Below are positions 52,402 to 64,000 of a stretch of DNA of 64,000 nucleotides, one piece after another. The DNA is taken from contig NC_082595.1 of assembly GCF_030936135.1 (NCBI RefSeq), positions 90,014,451 to 90,078,450 on the forward strand. The letters run 5' to 3'. Made by a program: the position numbers and the translations under genes. This DNA comes from Gavia stellata (Eukaryota; Chordata; Aves; Gaviiformes; Gaviidae). Position 1 is the stretch's first letter, and the number at the start of each line of letters is the position of its first letter. A model generated the notes under the pieces. That model saw only the letters and a list, made by a program, of their open reading frames with translations, did not search any database and was not told the origin of the DNA.

Positions 52402-52528
52402 TTCTTCTTTTTTTACAGAGCAAAGCCTTGCAAGGGGCTTGACACTTCTCACCCACACTACAGTCTCTTTTTATGCCTATTCAGCCTGTTATTATGCAAA
52501 CCAGAAACCATGAACTCTTCTTTTCCAT
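51859..52528 (-). CDS. CLN8: CLN8 exon 2 (5' UTR 52528-52402, coding 52401-51859)
   Basis: The acceptor is a long T/C tract ending CTTGTTCCAG at 52529. The donor is CTAAAG/gtaaga. The frame is open upstream to a GTG at 52458, but ATG at 52401 begins the MNP start shared with mammals. Two short uORFs lie in the 5' UTR part. Confidence 0.92.
52458..52528 (-). promoter_or_regulatory. CLN8: Two uORFs in the CLN8 5' UTR
   Basis: uORF1 (52528-52481) encodes MEKKSSWFLVCIITG and stops at TGA. uORF2 (52511-52458) in another frame encodes MVSGLHNNRLNRHKKRL and stops at TAG. Both end before the main ATG at 52401, so they could lower CLN8 translation but permit reinitiation. Depends on the acceptor at 52529 being used. 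Confidence 0.5.
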
Positions 52529-53982
52529 CTGGAACAAGGAGAAAAAAAAAAAGTGAATTTTTAAGTCATCATATACATAGCTTCCAAACTGTGGAAAACT
52601 CACTTCCACTGCAGTTATGACTTGAGTCCTGTTGCCATTAGGCAGTCATCCCAAAGACCCGTAGATAGACAGACAAAAAAACTTAAGCAATATGTTTAAG
52701 ATTAACAATTGGCCTGCAAGATCTGTATTAGTACAAAGTAATGCACTGAAACAAAAGCTATAGAGGGCAAAGTAGGAAGGCAAGAAAGGGGAAGAGAAAA
52801 TACCAGAGGCAAACCCTGTTTTCTTACTTATGAAACTTGCACTTCAACAGCAGTGTGCGGTTATTCTCCTGCTCCATTATTCTCCTACTCCCCTGCTTTT
52901 CCACCACTTCCTACAGCTTTGGGTGCAATTCAGAATTTCAAATGCAGACCCAGGACATAAAATTACAAAAACTTATTCCAGTAAGCAGGACCACTTACAG
53001 AGAAAAGGCCTTTCAGGATCATATCTCAAAACAAGACTTTGCAATCAGTTTCTGAACATTAAACCACTTTCCAACAGAAAACATATTCCAAAAATGCAAG
53101 AAGAGTATGGAATGCAGACAAGCAACATTAATGTGTATTATTAACAACATTAGTGTAATTAACTGAACAGCCCAGCAGCAAGTGCCTCAAGTTAGCTGAA
53201 ACTTCCTGAACACACCATAGTTCAAAACCAAAGATTTGTGGGGAGGGAAGAGCCAGATAATACTGAAATATCTGAATGCCAGCTCATTTTATGAACAATT
53301 TAGGCGACATCAGCATGACCACTAGACCCACGGCAGCCTTTAAATGCTCTGAACAACAATACCTTTGGGAGTTTGGGGGAAACTAGATGAAAAAGCCACA
53401 ACGACCACCGAGTAAAGAGTCCCTGGTGAGATGCTCCCGCCGTGCTTCACCATGCAGCAGATGCCACCACGACAACCCAGACCCTGTATGGACGTGCTCA
53501 CCCTGGCCTTTGCACTCAGATGCCCCCCTCCAAGGCGGGGGGTGGGGGCGGGGCTGGCAGTCCCGGCTCGAGGGCCCTACGCCCGCCCCACGGCACCCGA
53601 CAAAACGGACTCGAAGGTGGAGTCTCAGCAGCCCCTCTCTCTCCCCCAATCTCCCGGGGGGGAAACGGGGTAAAACACACTAATCCGATGCCACGAACAG
53701 GCCCTGAACAGCGCGACCCACCACGGCAAGCCCTGGCTCCAGCAGGGCCGCAACGGCTCCTCCGCCCGCAACACAAACACCGTCAGCAACATCCCCCCCG
53801 TCCCCGTCCGTCCCCTCCCGCCCCGTCCCCGCGGCCGCCGAGCCCCTCACGCTGACCTGGGGGGCTGGCCCCAGCGCACAGACCTCGCTCACACCCGCCG
53901 CTCCTCACCCACAGCACTGCCCGCGATGGCGGGCCGGCCCTTCCCGGCTCCGGGACTGCCCCGGGCGGCAAGCCGCCCTCAC
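52529..53982 (-). other. CLN8: Probable CLN8 intron 1
   Basis: Runs from the CpG-island donor GGCTG/gtgagg to the acceptor at 52529. No repeat or exon recognised. The right part is already GC-rich. Confidence 0.6.
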
Positions 53983-54065
53983 CAGCCTCCCGAGAGCGTC
54001 CGGTCCGGCCCGACCCGCCGCGGTCCCCACAACAACCGCTTTCAGCTGGGCAGCCGCCATACGCC
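53983..54065 (-). other. CLN8: Probable non-coding exon 1 of CLN8
   Basis: Ends at the good donor GGAGGCTG/gtgagg (53982). The 5' limit is set from the NRF1-type site just upstream and is approximate. An ATG at 54057 (MAAAQLKAVVVG) would, after splicing, run into uORF1 and stop, so it would act as a uORF and not as the CLN8 start. Other donors nearby are possible. Confidence 0.4.
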
Positions 54066-54068
54066 CTT

Positions 54069-54080
54069 CTGCGCAGGCGC
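54069..54080 (+). promoter_or_regulatory. NRF1-type site CTGCGCAGGCGC
   Basis: Matches the GCGCA-N-GCGC pattern of nuclear respiratory factor 1, common at starts of housekeeping CpG-island genes. It sits a few bases upstream of the probable CLN8 start. Confidence 0.5.
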
Positions 54081-54479
54081 CAAACGCCGTCGGCACAAAC
54101 CACCGTCGCTGGCGCGGGGGAGAGCGTGGCTATACCACTTGGGCAGGGGGGGACGCGGAGGCAGGCGCCCCGGGAGCTCGGTCCCTCGGTCCGACGGGGC
54201 GGGAAGCAGCGGGCCCGGTCCGTCGCCGTCGCGCCGCCCCCCCAGAGGCGAGCCTTGTTTAGAAGGTGTTTTTCTTCACCTAACAGCAGGCACATCACCA
54301 CCACTGAAAATTTAATATTTACCAGACGCCTGTTCAACAATAAAAAAAAAGAAGTAGCAATGATGCCATAGCCAGTACCTTTACCTGTAATTATCCAATT
54401 TCATTAAAGACAGCAAATTATTAAATGGATGGCACGGAGTTCTGCTACATGATTCTCTCCATACCTGTGAAAATTGATG

Positions 54480-54669
54480 CTGTCATCCCGGTGACTCAGC
54501 CCGGCTGGATCTCGCGAGCATCACCGGGGAGGTCCACCGAGACCACACCGGGAGGGTTCCTCGCCTGTGCTTCAGCCCTGCGCCCGGGTTTTAGTTTGGC
54601 TTCGACACGCGTGACTGGCAGAGACTGTTGAGTTTTGCCAGCGAAAAGCTCAGTCCCAGAACAGACCAG
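54480..54669 (+). ncRNA. Candidate divergent plus-strand first exon
   Basis: A second CpG-rich patch (about 54485-54615) with TCTCGCGAG and CACGCGTGAC motifs is followed by a perfect plus-strand donor, GACCAG/gtgagt, at 54670. This is the pattern of a promoter-divergent non-coding transcript. No acceptor or downstream exon was identified, so this is a weak call. Confidence 0.25.
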
Positions 54670-57600
54670 GTGAGTCCACCAAAAAGTGACCAAAAAATAG
54701 AATAAAATCAAACCAGAACTTCTCTGACACGGAGGACTGGTCTAGAACAGCTGAAATCCTAAGCTGGGTCTGCTTGTGGTGAGAGGCCTGAGCTGGGAAA
54801 TCAGTCCTGGAAGTCTGAAGGGTGGTTGGTTTCCAGCTGGGCAGAGGGAAGTGCCACCATTCCCTGTGGAAAACTGGGTGCTGCCACAGTAGCAGGATAA
54901 CTGGGCAGGAAGGGTTTTGTGCATTTGCTTTTAATTGCTAATGTGATAACCCTGTCCCTGACGGACCCCCCAAGCTCTGTGAAAAGTAAGATCTGCTCAT
55001 ATGCCACCTCAGTAGTTTAGATACGAGCAACCAGCCTCAGCTGTTTATGGGAAACATCTGGGAACAAAATCTACCGCTTGTGTCTCCTTTTAACGTGCCG
55101 GGTGTGAGGCATTACACCTTCCCTCCGAGCTCCTCTACAGACAGCCCGGAGGGACAGCAGGGTTTGGCTGAAGCCTTGCCCACACACCCAGACACTGCCT
55201 GTGTGCCACCGAGGTGAGTCACACGCCGGAGCACACCTGACACTTCACTACCAGTAACCTCACCTCTGCCCAGGAGGCCCAGGCTCGGCAGTGAACGCAG
55301 GGCAAGAAATCTCAGCCAAAATACTTACTTCATGCAAAGAGCACATTCATGTTCAAGTGACAGAGATCCTAATGACATGGGCTAGCGAGTTGGTCTTGTA
55401 GACAGAAGGATTCATCTTTGCACAAAAGCGAGAGTAAGTTGTTTGCGAAGCTCTCGGATACAGTCAGAGCCGTTTACTAGCTCTGAAGGGGAAAAAGGGC
55501 TATAGGGCCTGAGAGATGCTAAGTAGAATATTAGGAGGAGCTGTCACTTGGGAAGTGCTTCCTAGCTGGTGGTGGATATTCGTATAATGACCTCTGCTCC
55601 CTAACAGATGCCAGATCTGTCCTGGGTAACATGCAAAGGATGAGAAAGCTGAACAAGCAAAAGCTGAGTGAGCCCTTGTTAGAAGTTGCCGTCCCAAGTA
55701 ACATGATGGGGCTGATGCACCAAGGGCATGTGTTTTAGCTCTCCCTAATTTTATTTTTCCCATAGCTATCTTCAAGAATACCTTTGAATTGTAACACCTT
55801 GAGGCAGAAAATTTTTTTGCCTACATATAAGGAACTGTGATCATACTGTAAAAAACAACATCACAGATAGGCTGTTGTCTTTCTTGGGGATTTTCCTTCT
55901 CTTTGCTGCCTCTTTTGCCATCTCAAGCAAAATCTCATTTTTTAATTACTACCAGCCAAAGCCATGCTGTAATAGTTTAGTGTTACTTTCTGAATCTACT
56001 GATACTACAACCATACTTAGTGACAACTTTTTAATACATGCCTCATTATGGTAATTATGATCACTTGAGGTATTTCAAAATAGTTCTTCCTGCAGTGAGG
56101 CTCATCTTCCATATTATGTCATATTCAGTTCTCCCTTTTACAGCCATTCTGGCTGGATGCTACAGTGTGCCCTGTCCAAAGCTATATTTCCTGACTATCT
56201 GCACTGTCTCGGTTTTGGAAGATTTTCTCAGCATCTTCAGAATGCCACGGCTGGAAGAGCAAAGAGCACCTCTAGGCAGGGAGACCTGCCTGCAGTCTGG
56301 ATGATCCACCCCTTGTAGATAAGAGCCTCTTTGTACTGGTTCAGTAGTGCTTGCTTGCAGTCAAGAACTGAACAGGATTTTTTTCACTTTAAAATACCTG
56401 CATTTTGTTGCCTCAATGGCTGCATCTATACAGCTCCTCATGTGGGGGCTGCCTTTTACTTTGAAATGGGGTGGCTACATACCAGCTGCCTATTGAATAC
56501 GATTTTGGCACACACTGTCTCTCAAAACATCCATAGAAATGTTGGCTTCAGAAGGTCACTTTGACCAGACTCCTGCTTCAAATGGGAGCAATGCCCCATA
56601 TCCAGGAACTGTCTAGAAAAGTACTAGTTGGCACAGGCCAAACTTCTTTCAGGTAGCATACTAATAATTAAATATTGCATGCAGTAATGAATCAGTAGCT
56701 CCTCTGTTGTATTTACTAATATACAGATAGCTGATGAAAGTTAAAAATTTCTTTAATCACTTTTTTTTCCTTCATTCCCCAAATCAGAGTGCCATGATCC
56801 TAAGTCCTTTTCCTGCTCCCTGTACTTTCAGAGGCAGACTAGTACCCTCTCAGTGGTATAAGCGCACCTTGAAGGCAGAGGAGTAGGAGATGTGTATGGG
56901 GGGTACAAGGCCAACCAGTGAGACCTTCAGTGAGAGGGGAGCCTACAGGTAGTGCAGAGGCTGCAGGATGACTGTTATAGGATGTGTGTGAGTGCTTGTG
57001 TGTATGTGTGGTGGGAATACAGAATATAGCCAGCTGGTGCTGCTATTGCCATTGGCAGTGAGTTGGGAAATGTGTCTTAGGAGTGGGTTGAGAAAGCAGT
57101 TTCACTCCCATTGTCAAGTTACTCCATCCCTTGCAGACAACTGTTTATCCTGTAAAGATTTGTCTTGGACATGTAAGGGCAGAAAAGTCCAGAATAAGCC
57201 ACCCTGAATTCTGCCTTTTGCTATGGCAACAGAGGGGAACTTTTTGTCTGCAGGAGACATGGCATGATGGCAAAGTGGCCAGAAATTATCTGTGGCAGCA
57301 GTGAAGGGATGGAGACTGGGAGGAATCCTGACTGATGAGGCTGGTCTCTGATCATTTTATAGCTCACCACTGTCCTCCGTCACATTGGCACAATTGTTGA
57401 CGGCATCCTTCACGTTCCTTTTTGAGCCCATGATACGGACAGCACTACAAGGCTTTCTTCTGGCTGGATGTACACTTGGCATATACCAGACAGGAACTGA
57501 GAGCATGACTGAACTCCCCATGGGTCCAGCTGTAGGGCATCCTGCAGCAACTGAAAGTAAGCAGCATCACCAGTGAAGGCAAGAGCCTGCATGCACTAGA

Positions 57601-60600
57601 AGCCTGCATTGTTTCATGGGAGAAGGACATTGTCTCAGCTCACTGCAGAGACTCTGGAGTTGTAGGTATGCAGGTATTGTGCACACAGCTGTGTGACTAC
57701 TGTTAATGTGCATGGTGAACAGTGAGGCCTTGAAATATGGTGAAATTTTATTCTTTTTTATAGTCATTAACCCCTTTAAGGGGCACTGGGCAAAAAAAGT
57801 TTGTCAGATATGCCCTGCTGCAGGAGTGTTGTCCAGGATATTTTAGGTACTGACCAACCAAAAATAGTGCAGAAATATCAGTGTGGCTAAGCTAAGTAAC
57901 AGATGAGACCCTTAATCTATTGTTCGTGCTTCACATATGGTTCAAATGAGACCACCCTTCGAGCAGAACCACAAAACCCTGGCTGATGAGGATATGTAAA
58001 TTTGGAATTGCATCTGTGGTGGAGAGTGACCCGTGTGTGTTGCAGTCTGCACGTGGTTTGTGCTCTCTGACAGTCAAATTTAAGCCTGCAGCATGAATAT
58101 GAATGAAATGCTTGAAAATGGGCTACCCTGACTAGGGCAGCACTCAACTATGCTATTGATCAGTATAAGTGAGTCCTGGAAAAAGTCTCTTTTCTGTTCA
58201 TATCTACACTGTTTTTTGTGATGTCTTAAAATCTCAACCTGGGCTTATTGGGAGAATAGAACTAATTAACAAACAGTGGGAAGACAAAATCTTCTCTTAT
58301 CCTCTGAGTAGCATGTGATGGAACTGAAATTACTGCCTTAGGTTATCTTCATTCATTTTTTAATTCCAGAGTGCCAAAAACCTATAGTCAGTGGTACTAT
58401 ATATTGAACTAAGTCCTATGAGTATAAATAAAACCTGAGCTGGTAATCTTCCCAACAGAGGATGAAAAGTCTACTGCTACTTAAAAAGCCAAGACCCCAT
58501 TGACTTCTCAAAAGGTTTTAGCCCTCTCTTCCCAAAGTTTTAGAAAAGCTTGCACATTTACAGAGACAGATCCATGCATATACACGCAACTTGTGCTGAC
58601 CTGGCATATAACCATATATTTTCAGTGACATGCTTCTTGAATTCCTTTTTTAAACCAAAATTTGTTCCTTTACCACCTACTAATCTGCAGTCTGTGTTCA
58701 AATCTATGGAGCTTTACTACTAATTGTGGGAGCTTTCCTTCGAGTCTGTGGGAGATTTACTACGTGCCTGCCTCAAGGAACTCCGCAGCAGTAACAAATG
58801 TATAATCTCGTTTTGTTAATGTTTTACACATACTCTCAACGTTCTCCTATTTCTTGTCCAACAAGTACTTATGCAGTATTCCTACATGCAAACTACAGTT
58901 ATTCCAAAGAGCACTTTGAACATGCTTGTTTAAGGCATTTTTCCTCTTAGCTAATAGGAAGCATAATCAACTTCTTTCAGAAAGCCTGTATTACAGGGCT
59001 TTCATGTGTGACAAGGATTCAGAAAGTCTTTACATTGCGTAACAGATTCATCTACCCAGGCTGATTTGCTTCCCTCAGTACTTGGTGGAGTTTCTACAGC
59101 ACTAGTTTCTACAAACTTATGGTCAGTTTTAAATGAGTTAAATCAACTTCAACTCCTTATGCACCAGAACAGATAATTAATAGTTGCCTTTATGAAGCAC
59201 TTGATACTCTCAAAATTTAAAAGAAATCAGATTTGCTGAGCATCCACCTTTGGAGCTAACAGTTGTGGAAAAAATAGCAGCAATGAAACCAGCTGTTTCT
59301 GCCTGCTTGAAGCTTTCCATTTAACTCAATGTAGAAGAACTGGAGATTCTTTGCTCAGTCTCTCTCAAGACTATCACCCATTTCTCTTTACTGTATGAAC
59401 ATTTTATGAAAATGCTGGAGGTATACAACCGCTGTATAACCCAGTCTCACTTAAAAAGCTCTACTGGGTGTAGACACAGTTCAGGATGTTTATCATACCC
59501 ATGCTGACCCTGTGACGTCTGGCCATTCCCTGTCCACTGCTTAATTGGACCTCACCAAGTACAGCCTTCGGGCAATTATTCCTTCAGTATTTCCTCCCTT
59601 CTCATTCTTTTACTTCCATTCAAGGCAAGATATCCTACCCTTTTTTCTTCTAATCTTAAATTATTTCTATTTTGATACAAGACACTCTCAAGCTCGCTCC
59701 TGCTTGATCCAACCACTTCTCTCAAGAATTTCTCTAAATCTCAACTTCTCTCTCCCATTAGCCCTGCAATTAATCTGCAATGCATAAGACGTCGCTGCTT
59801 CACCTCTTCTTTGTCTCCTTAAGTTCACACCTCACTCCAAAGCCTTCTTATTCTCCTTCCATTTTGCAAGCCTCTCTTTATGTTCCATGTACCATAAACG
59901 TGTCTCTTGAATCACTGCTTAAATATATTTCATCATATAATTTTTTTCTCCCTCTTCACCCTAACTCTGTTAGAGCCCTGGCCAGCCAATGCCTCTTTAT
60001 GTTCCTCCCTGAGGATTTTCACCTCCTCGTGCCCAGCATGACTGGTGACACTATAACCACTTCTTTTACCCCATAGGAATAATAAATAAGAATAATACCA
60101 ACTGTATCCAGTCCTGGATGTAAGTTCCTTGGTTGCTTCTGGTTGGCTTCAGGTAACTAGCATGATGTGATGATACAAGCTTGGGTTTGCAGTTGAACCT
60201 TTTTATTCCTCCCTCACCAATCTACATGTCTTAACAATGTTCACTGGAACAAGTTATTCTGCCTTAGTAGTTAGGCTCTTGCTTCACAGCTGTAGTCATG
60301 AAGGTTAGTCTAACTGGTGTTTCAGGTTTACCCAGAATCTCTAGTCCTTCTTTCTCCTTTCTCACACAGGTACCTCCAGAGCCTCTTCAGGAATCAAAGG
60401 AAAATCCTGTGTCTGTCCTATGGAATATATGCTTATCATTTTGGAGTTTTATTTAGCTCCAAGTAGTCTCACCTGAATAGAAATTAGGGACTTTACCAGC
60501 AGGCAAAATTATGTTTTTCAAGTTAGAAACAGAGCAGTCAGTGGCTGGCTTAGATGTGGGTCTCTACCAAGGGTTTGATCCCAGATTACCACCTCAGACC

Positions 60601-63600
60601 ATCTTTCAGTTGTATTTGTAGGCAGTTTCAAACAGTTCCTATGAAAACTATCATCTGAGATGAAGTCAAGGATCTTAAAATTGCTGCTTGGCAATGGTGG
60701 GCAGAAACCGGGAACATTTCTGTGGCCTCAGTCAGTAATCTAACAAGTTTTTACTTTTGGGGTTTTCAGTAAGATGACAGTAAATCCATCATATTGACAA
60801 GGTTCTCAACAGCTTAAATGACTTCTTGGAATATGCAGTACATAAGCAGTAAAGAGGATGGAAGGTGACAAGCTGTTTTCCTCTTTTCAGCTTCATCCGA
60901 GTGGAGACATTCAGGTATTTCACAAGTTGCAGTACTGTGCAATAATGACAACAGTATAAGGCGACAATTAATATTAGAAATGGAGAACGAATTAAAAGAA
61001 AAATTAAGTTTGTCAAAACATCTTGCTAGGGATAGTGGGAGAAATGCAAGATATGTTTAAAACAGCAGCTGAAAATGAGCTGCTTTCATGGCAGGTTATT
61101 CTAGACTTGCAAAAGATGGAAATGCTTTTTTATGTAGCCTATTTACATTTATTTAGAATAAGAAGAATCTAACCATTTACTTCAGGTATTTCTAAAAATA
61201 CATTCTACAAACCCATTTTAATGTAAGTAAACAGTAGTTATCCAGTCTCTTTTAATAGTTAATACAGTTTGTAATTTAACTAAGTCTCTGGTGCTGAAAA
61301 ACCTTCCTAATACCTCCTTTCCCTCCAAAGCTAGCTTTATATGCAGTGGTCAAGAGTCAAGCATTTGATGTCTGCCACAAATCTGTCAGAGTGTTAAATG
61401 AGACTAGAGTTTTCATCACGGTCTGCTATTTTCTGCATTATAGCAGCTCTGTGGTGTGCTGAAACAGAAGGCATCATCTAGCACATGACTACTGAATTGA
61501 TTTATACCAATTCATGGTCAGGCCCTGTGTGGGCTTATTCCATTTCTTTGTATTCCATCGTTCCTGAATTTTCACTTTCAATAAAATGTAAACTGGCCTT
61601 TACACAATTTCACTAGACTCTTGCATACTACAGTAGGTTCATCAGATAGTTTAATATGCAGGGTAAAACTTCAGGCCTTCCATTCACAGGAGTTATATCC
61701 ACAGAGGGGAAAGAATATATTTCAAGGGTGAGAAGAAAAGAAAGAGAAATGTGGCAGAGAATTCTCTGCCAAGTTACTCTCTCCTATTTCTTGCAAGCTT
61801 AATCAAAACCCCTCTGAAATAAATCGTAACAGGTTATAGATATAACCCATTCTAGTAGCCTTTAGACTACTTTAAAGAGATTTAAAGGAAAACACACATT
61901 CAACAAATTATAAAATTTAAAGGAAATAAGGTTTTGTAATCTTACCCTTTGTGCATCAGCCCACAGATTTTCATAGTACCTTTTGAGCCGGTTTAATCCA
62001 AAGTAAATATGTTCTTAAGAGTTTCATAAAAACAGTAGAAAGGCGGTCCCAACTAGCACCCCATGAAAAGAAGGGCTGCACCACAAAACAACAGTTCTCT
62101 ATCCTGTTTGGCTACAGGCCCATCGTTTATCACAGATAGCCCAAAACCAACAGCACCTTGCCAGATGCAGCCACAGGGGCAGCTCACTCTGCAAGTTGCC
62201 AAGGACCATGCAAGACAGCTGGGAGTAATAACGCTATGGAAGTAAGAGAGAAATTTATGGCAGAAGAATCACAGGAAACAAGTTTCCTTTGCCTTGCTTC
62301 TCTCAAAACAATTTGATTTTGTGATTAGTAATGGCCACTCAGAAGCACGAACAGGATTTTCAAGACTAGTTCTCAGAAAAGTTCACACGCAACTTTACAA
62401 AGATTTCAGTGGCATTTCTCACAGTGAAAAACATGAGTAAGTCTTTGTGGACTGAGGCTGTAATCTATTCAATCTATGTGTAAATATTTCCTCATGTTCA
62501 AAGGGTTAGGCTGCAGCATAGCCCCACTGGTGACCAGCAGGCCATGGAAGGAGCCAGTTTTTAGTGGTCTGAAGGCTAAGCTGTGCTACAGTTACATACC
62601 CATCCTCCTTTCTTTGAAAATGCTGATGCTACAGCACAACGTTTTATCTGTTTACTAGGTGTCCACAGTATGTTGGCGATGGGTGTTGGTTACTGTTCGT
62701 TGCATCCTTTAACTTCAGAAGACTTAGGCATTTGGAAATACAGCACAAGGAAAATGAGAATATATTCTGCATAATTTTGCAGTTTTACACTGATAGAGAC
62801 TCCTAAATAAAGCAGGCCTGGGTGTAATGATCAACTTCTTACTAGATGCTGTCTTCTCACTTGCATAGAACTTGACAACTTCCCTAAGTGTGAAGTCAGC
62901 CTGGTTTTCTTGTTCTTGAAAAAAGGATCCCCATTCTATAAATATCTATTTTAACAGATTCTTAGTCTTCCTATATCTTCTAAGACATAATTTTGCAATC
63001 AATTATGTTAATAAGGGAAAAGCCCCCTGAGAGTTATAGTAGAGGTCTTCACTGTGACCAGAGTACATTTTTGTCTACAAAGGTGACAGTCTGGACTGAA
63101 CTTTGTACAGAAGTTTCTATTTTTGTGAATCGACAGAAAGGCAATACCTGCTTACACAAGCTACAGAAATCAATGGCCCTAATTCTTTACCAATTATTTG
63201 AAAAAGGAAACCAAACCCCCCACGCATCAGGCATATCTTATATATAAGGAATCCAAATGAAATAAATATCTGAAAAAAAGAGAACAAACTGAAGGCAGAA
63301 TAAGCCAATTAATTAGTCAACACCTCTGTTATAAGGAGACAGTTTTGACAGTGGCGAGGTGCAGGATCTCTGTTGTTCCAGCGTCTTCAACGGATAGGCT
63401 ACTATCAGAAACTAGATTTTAGCTGCCAAGTAATTCTAATTCTGATTTGGTCTTGAGGCGATTCCAGGTTTCTTAAGGGACAAATAAAAGATCCCTCAGG
63501 AAACGTTTTTCCAACTCAGGAACAGAAAGGCGTGCAATGGCTGTGCGGAATGAAACCTCCCTTAAGGTCTTTCAGCAGGAGTGAGCTCACTTTACCCTAT

Positions 63601-64000
63601 AAAATGAAACCTAAATTTACCTACACTACCAGAAATCAAACTGACTACCAAGGAGATAGCAGGTGTGCTCATGAAATAATTTTTAAGAGAGTTTGCTGAG
63701 CATTCAACACTTCAGCACATATAAAAGGACTCTGCACTGACAAGGCAATAGATTTCCATTTGCTAAGGTTATAGTTTCATTCTGCTGAAGCCACTGGATT
63801 TAAAACTGCATGCCCAGAGAATCAGATTAATCATTACCACTGCTAAAGAGGATAAACTCAAAGACAAAAGAATACTGTACTTCAGAATGAGAGATTTCTA
63901 AGGAAATCTGATCAACAACATATTGTAACAGCAGTAAGTAATAAAATACCAACTTTGCCTGAAGCCCAAACGTAAGGATCCAGATACACACTTCTTATTT
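54670..64000. other. Intergenic sequence upstream of CLN8
   Basis: AT-rich sequence without recognisable exons, RNA genes or transposable elements. A pyrimidine-rich stretch lies at about 59540-60070. By human gene order the next gene beyond would be DLGAP2, but no DLGAP2 segment was recognised here. Confidence 0.65.

Larger units (their letters stand above)
53510..54260 (-). promoter_or_regulatory. CLN8: CpG-island promoter of CLN8
   Basis: CpG-dense block 1.1-1.9 kb upstream of the CLN8 start codon, the expected place for its promoter. It holds the NRF1-type site at 54069-54080 and GC-rich boxes. ORFs of up to 185 codons on both strands arise from base composition and match no family. Confidence 0.8.

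Noticed and set aside
52402..52458. N-terminal extension of CLN8 from the GTG at 52458
   Set aside because: No in-frame ATG upstream; the MNP start agrees with mammalian CLN8.
53783..54340. 185-codon minus-strand ORF and other ORFs at the CLN8 promoter
   Set aside because: Compositional ORFs in a CpG island; CLN8 coding starts at 52401.
54670..64000. DLGAP2 exons expected from human gene order
   Set aside because: No segment resembling DLGAP family sequence was recognised; the gene probably lies beyond the window.

Overview
The window is nuclear DNA from a vertebrate, almost certainly a bird. It has vertebrate-type exon-intron structure, two CpG-island promoters, several 5'-truncated CR1 LINE copies with the typical avian 3' end, and one LTR of a kind I recognise from songbird and other neoavian genomes. 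There are no bacterial operons, rRNA or tRNA genes, or CRISPR arrays. The species cannot be fixed from the sequence.

Two protein-coding genes are present, both on the minus strand. From the right: CLN8 (promoter CpG island about 53.5-54.3 kb; two coding exons at 52401-51859 and 51455-51141; long 3' UTR to about 47.8 or 47.3 kb) encodes a complete 285-residue ER membrane protein of the TLC family. Then comes ARHGEF10 (promoter CpG island about 39.85-40.8 kb), whose first seven coding exons lie between 27293 and 1882. They join in phase into 288 residues of the acidic N-terminal region. The RhoGEF (DH) domain and everything after it lie beyond position 1. The order CLN8 then ARHGEF10 on one strand matches the human 8p23.3 arrangement, which supports both calls.

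Layout: 1-27.3 kb is ARHGEF10 coding exons and introns. 27.3-40.3 kb is its large first intron, with CR1 copies and homopolymer runs. 40.1-40.8 kb is its promoter. 40.8-47.3 kb is the gap between the genes, with a solo-type LTR at 43661-44468 on the same strand. 47.3-54.1 kb is CLN8. 54.1-64 kb is upstream intergenic DNA with one candidate divergent exon near 54.67 kb and nothing else I recognise.

The two genes share no pathway. CLN8 is an ER-Golgi receptor for newly made lysosomal enzymes, and ARHGEF10 activates Rho GTPases. I found no sign of a novel multi-gene system. The points most worth checking are the isolated 37-nt start exon, the symmetrical and weakly spliced N-terminal exons of ARHGEF10, the paired IYDDV motifs in adjacent exons, the two uORFs and alternative 3' ends of CLN8, and the same-strand LTR between the genes.
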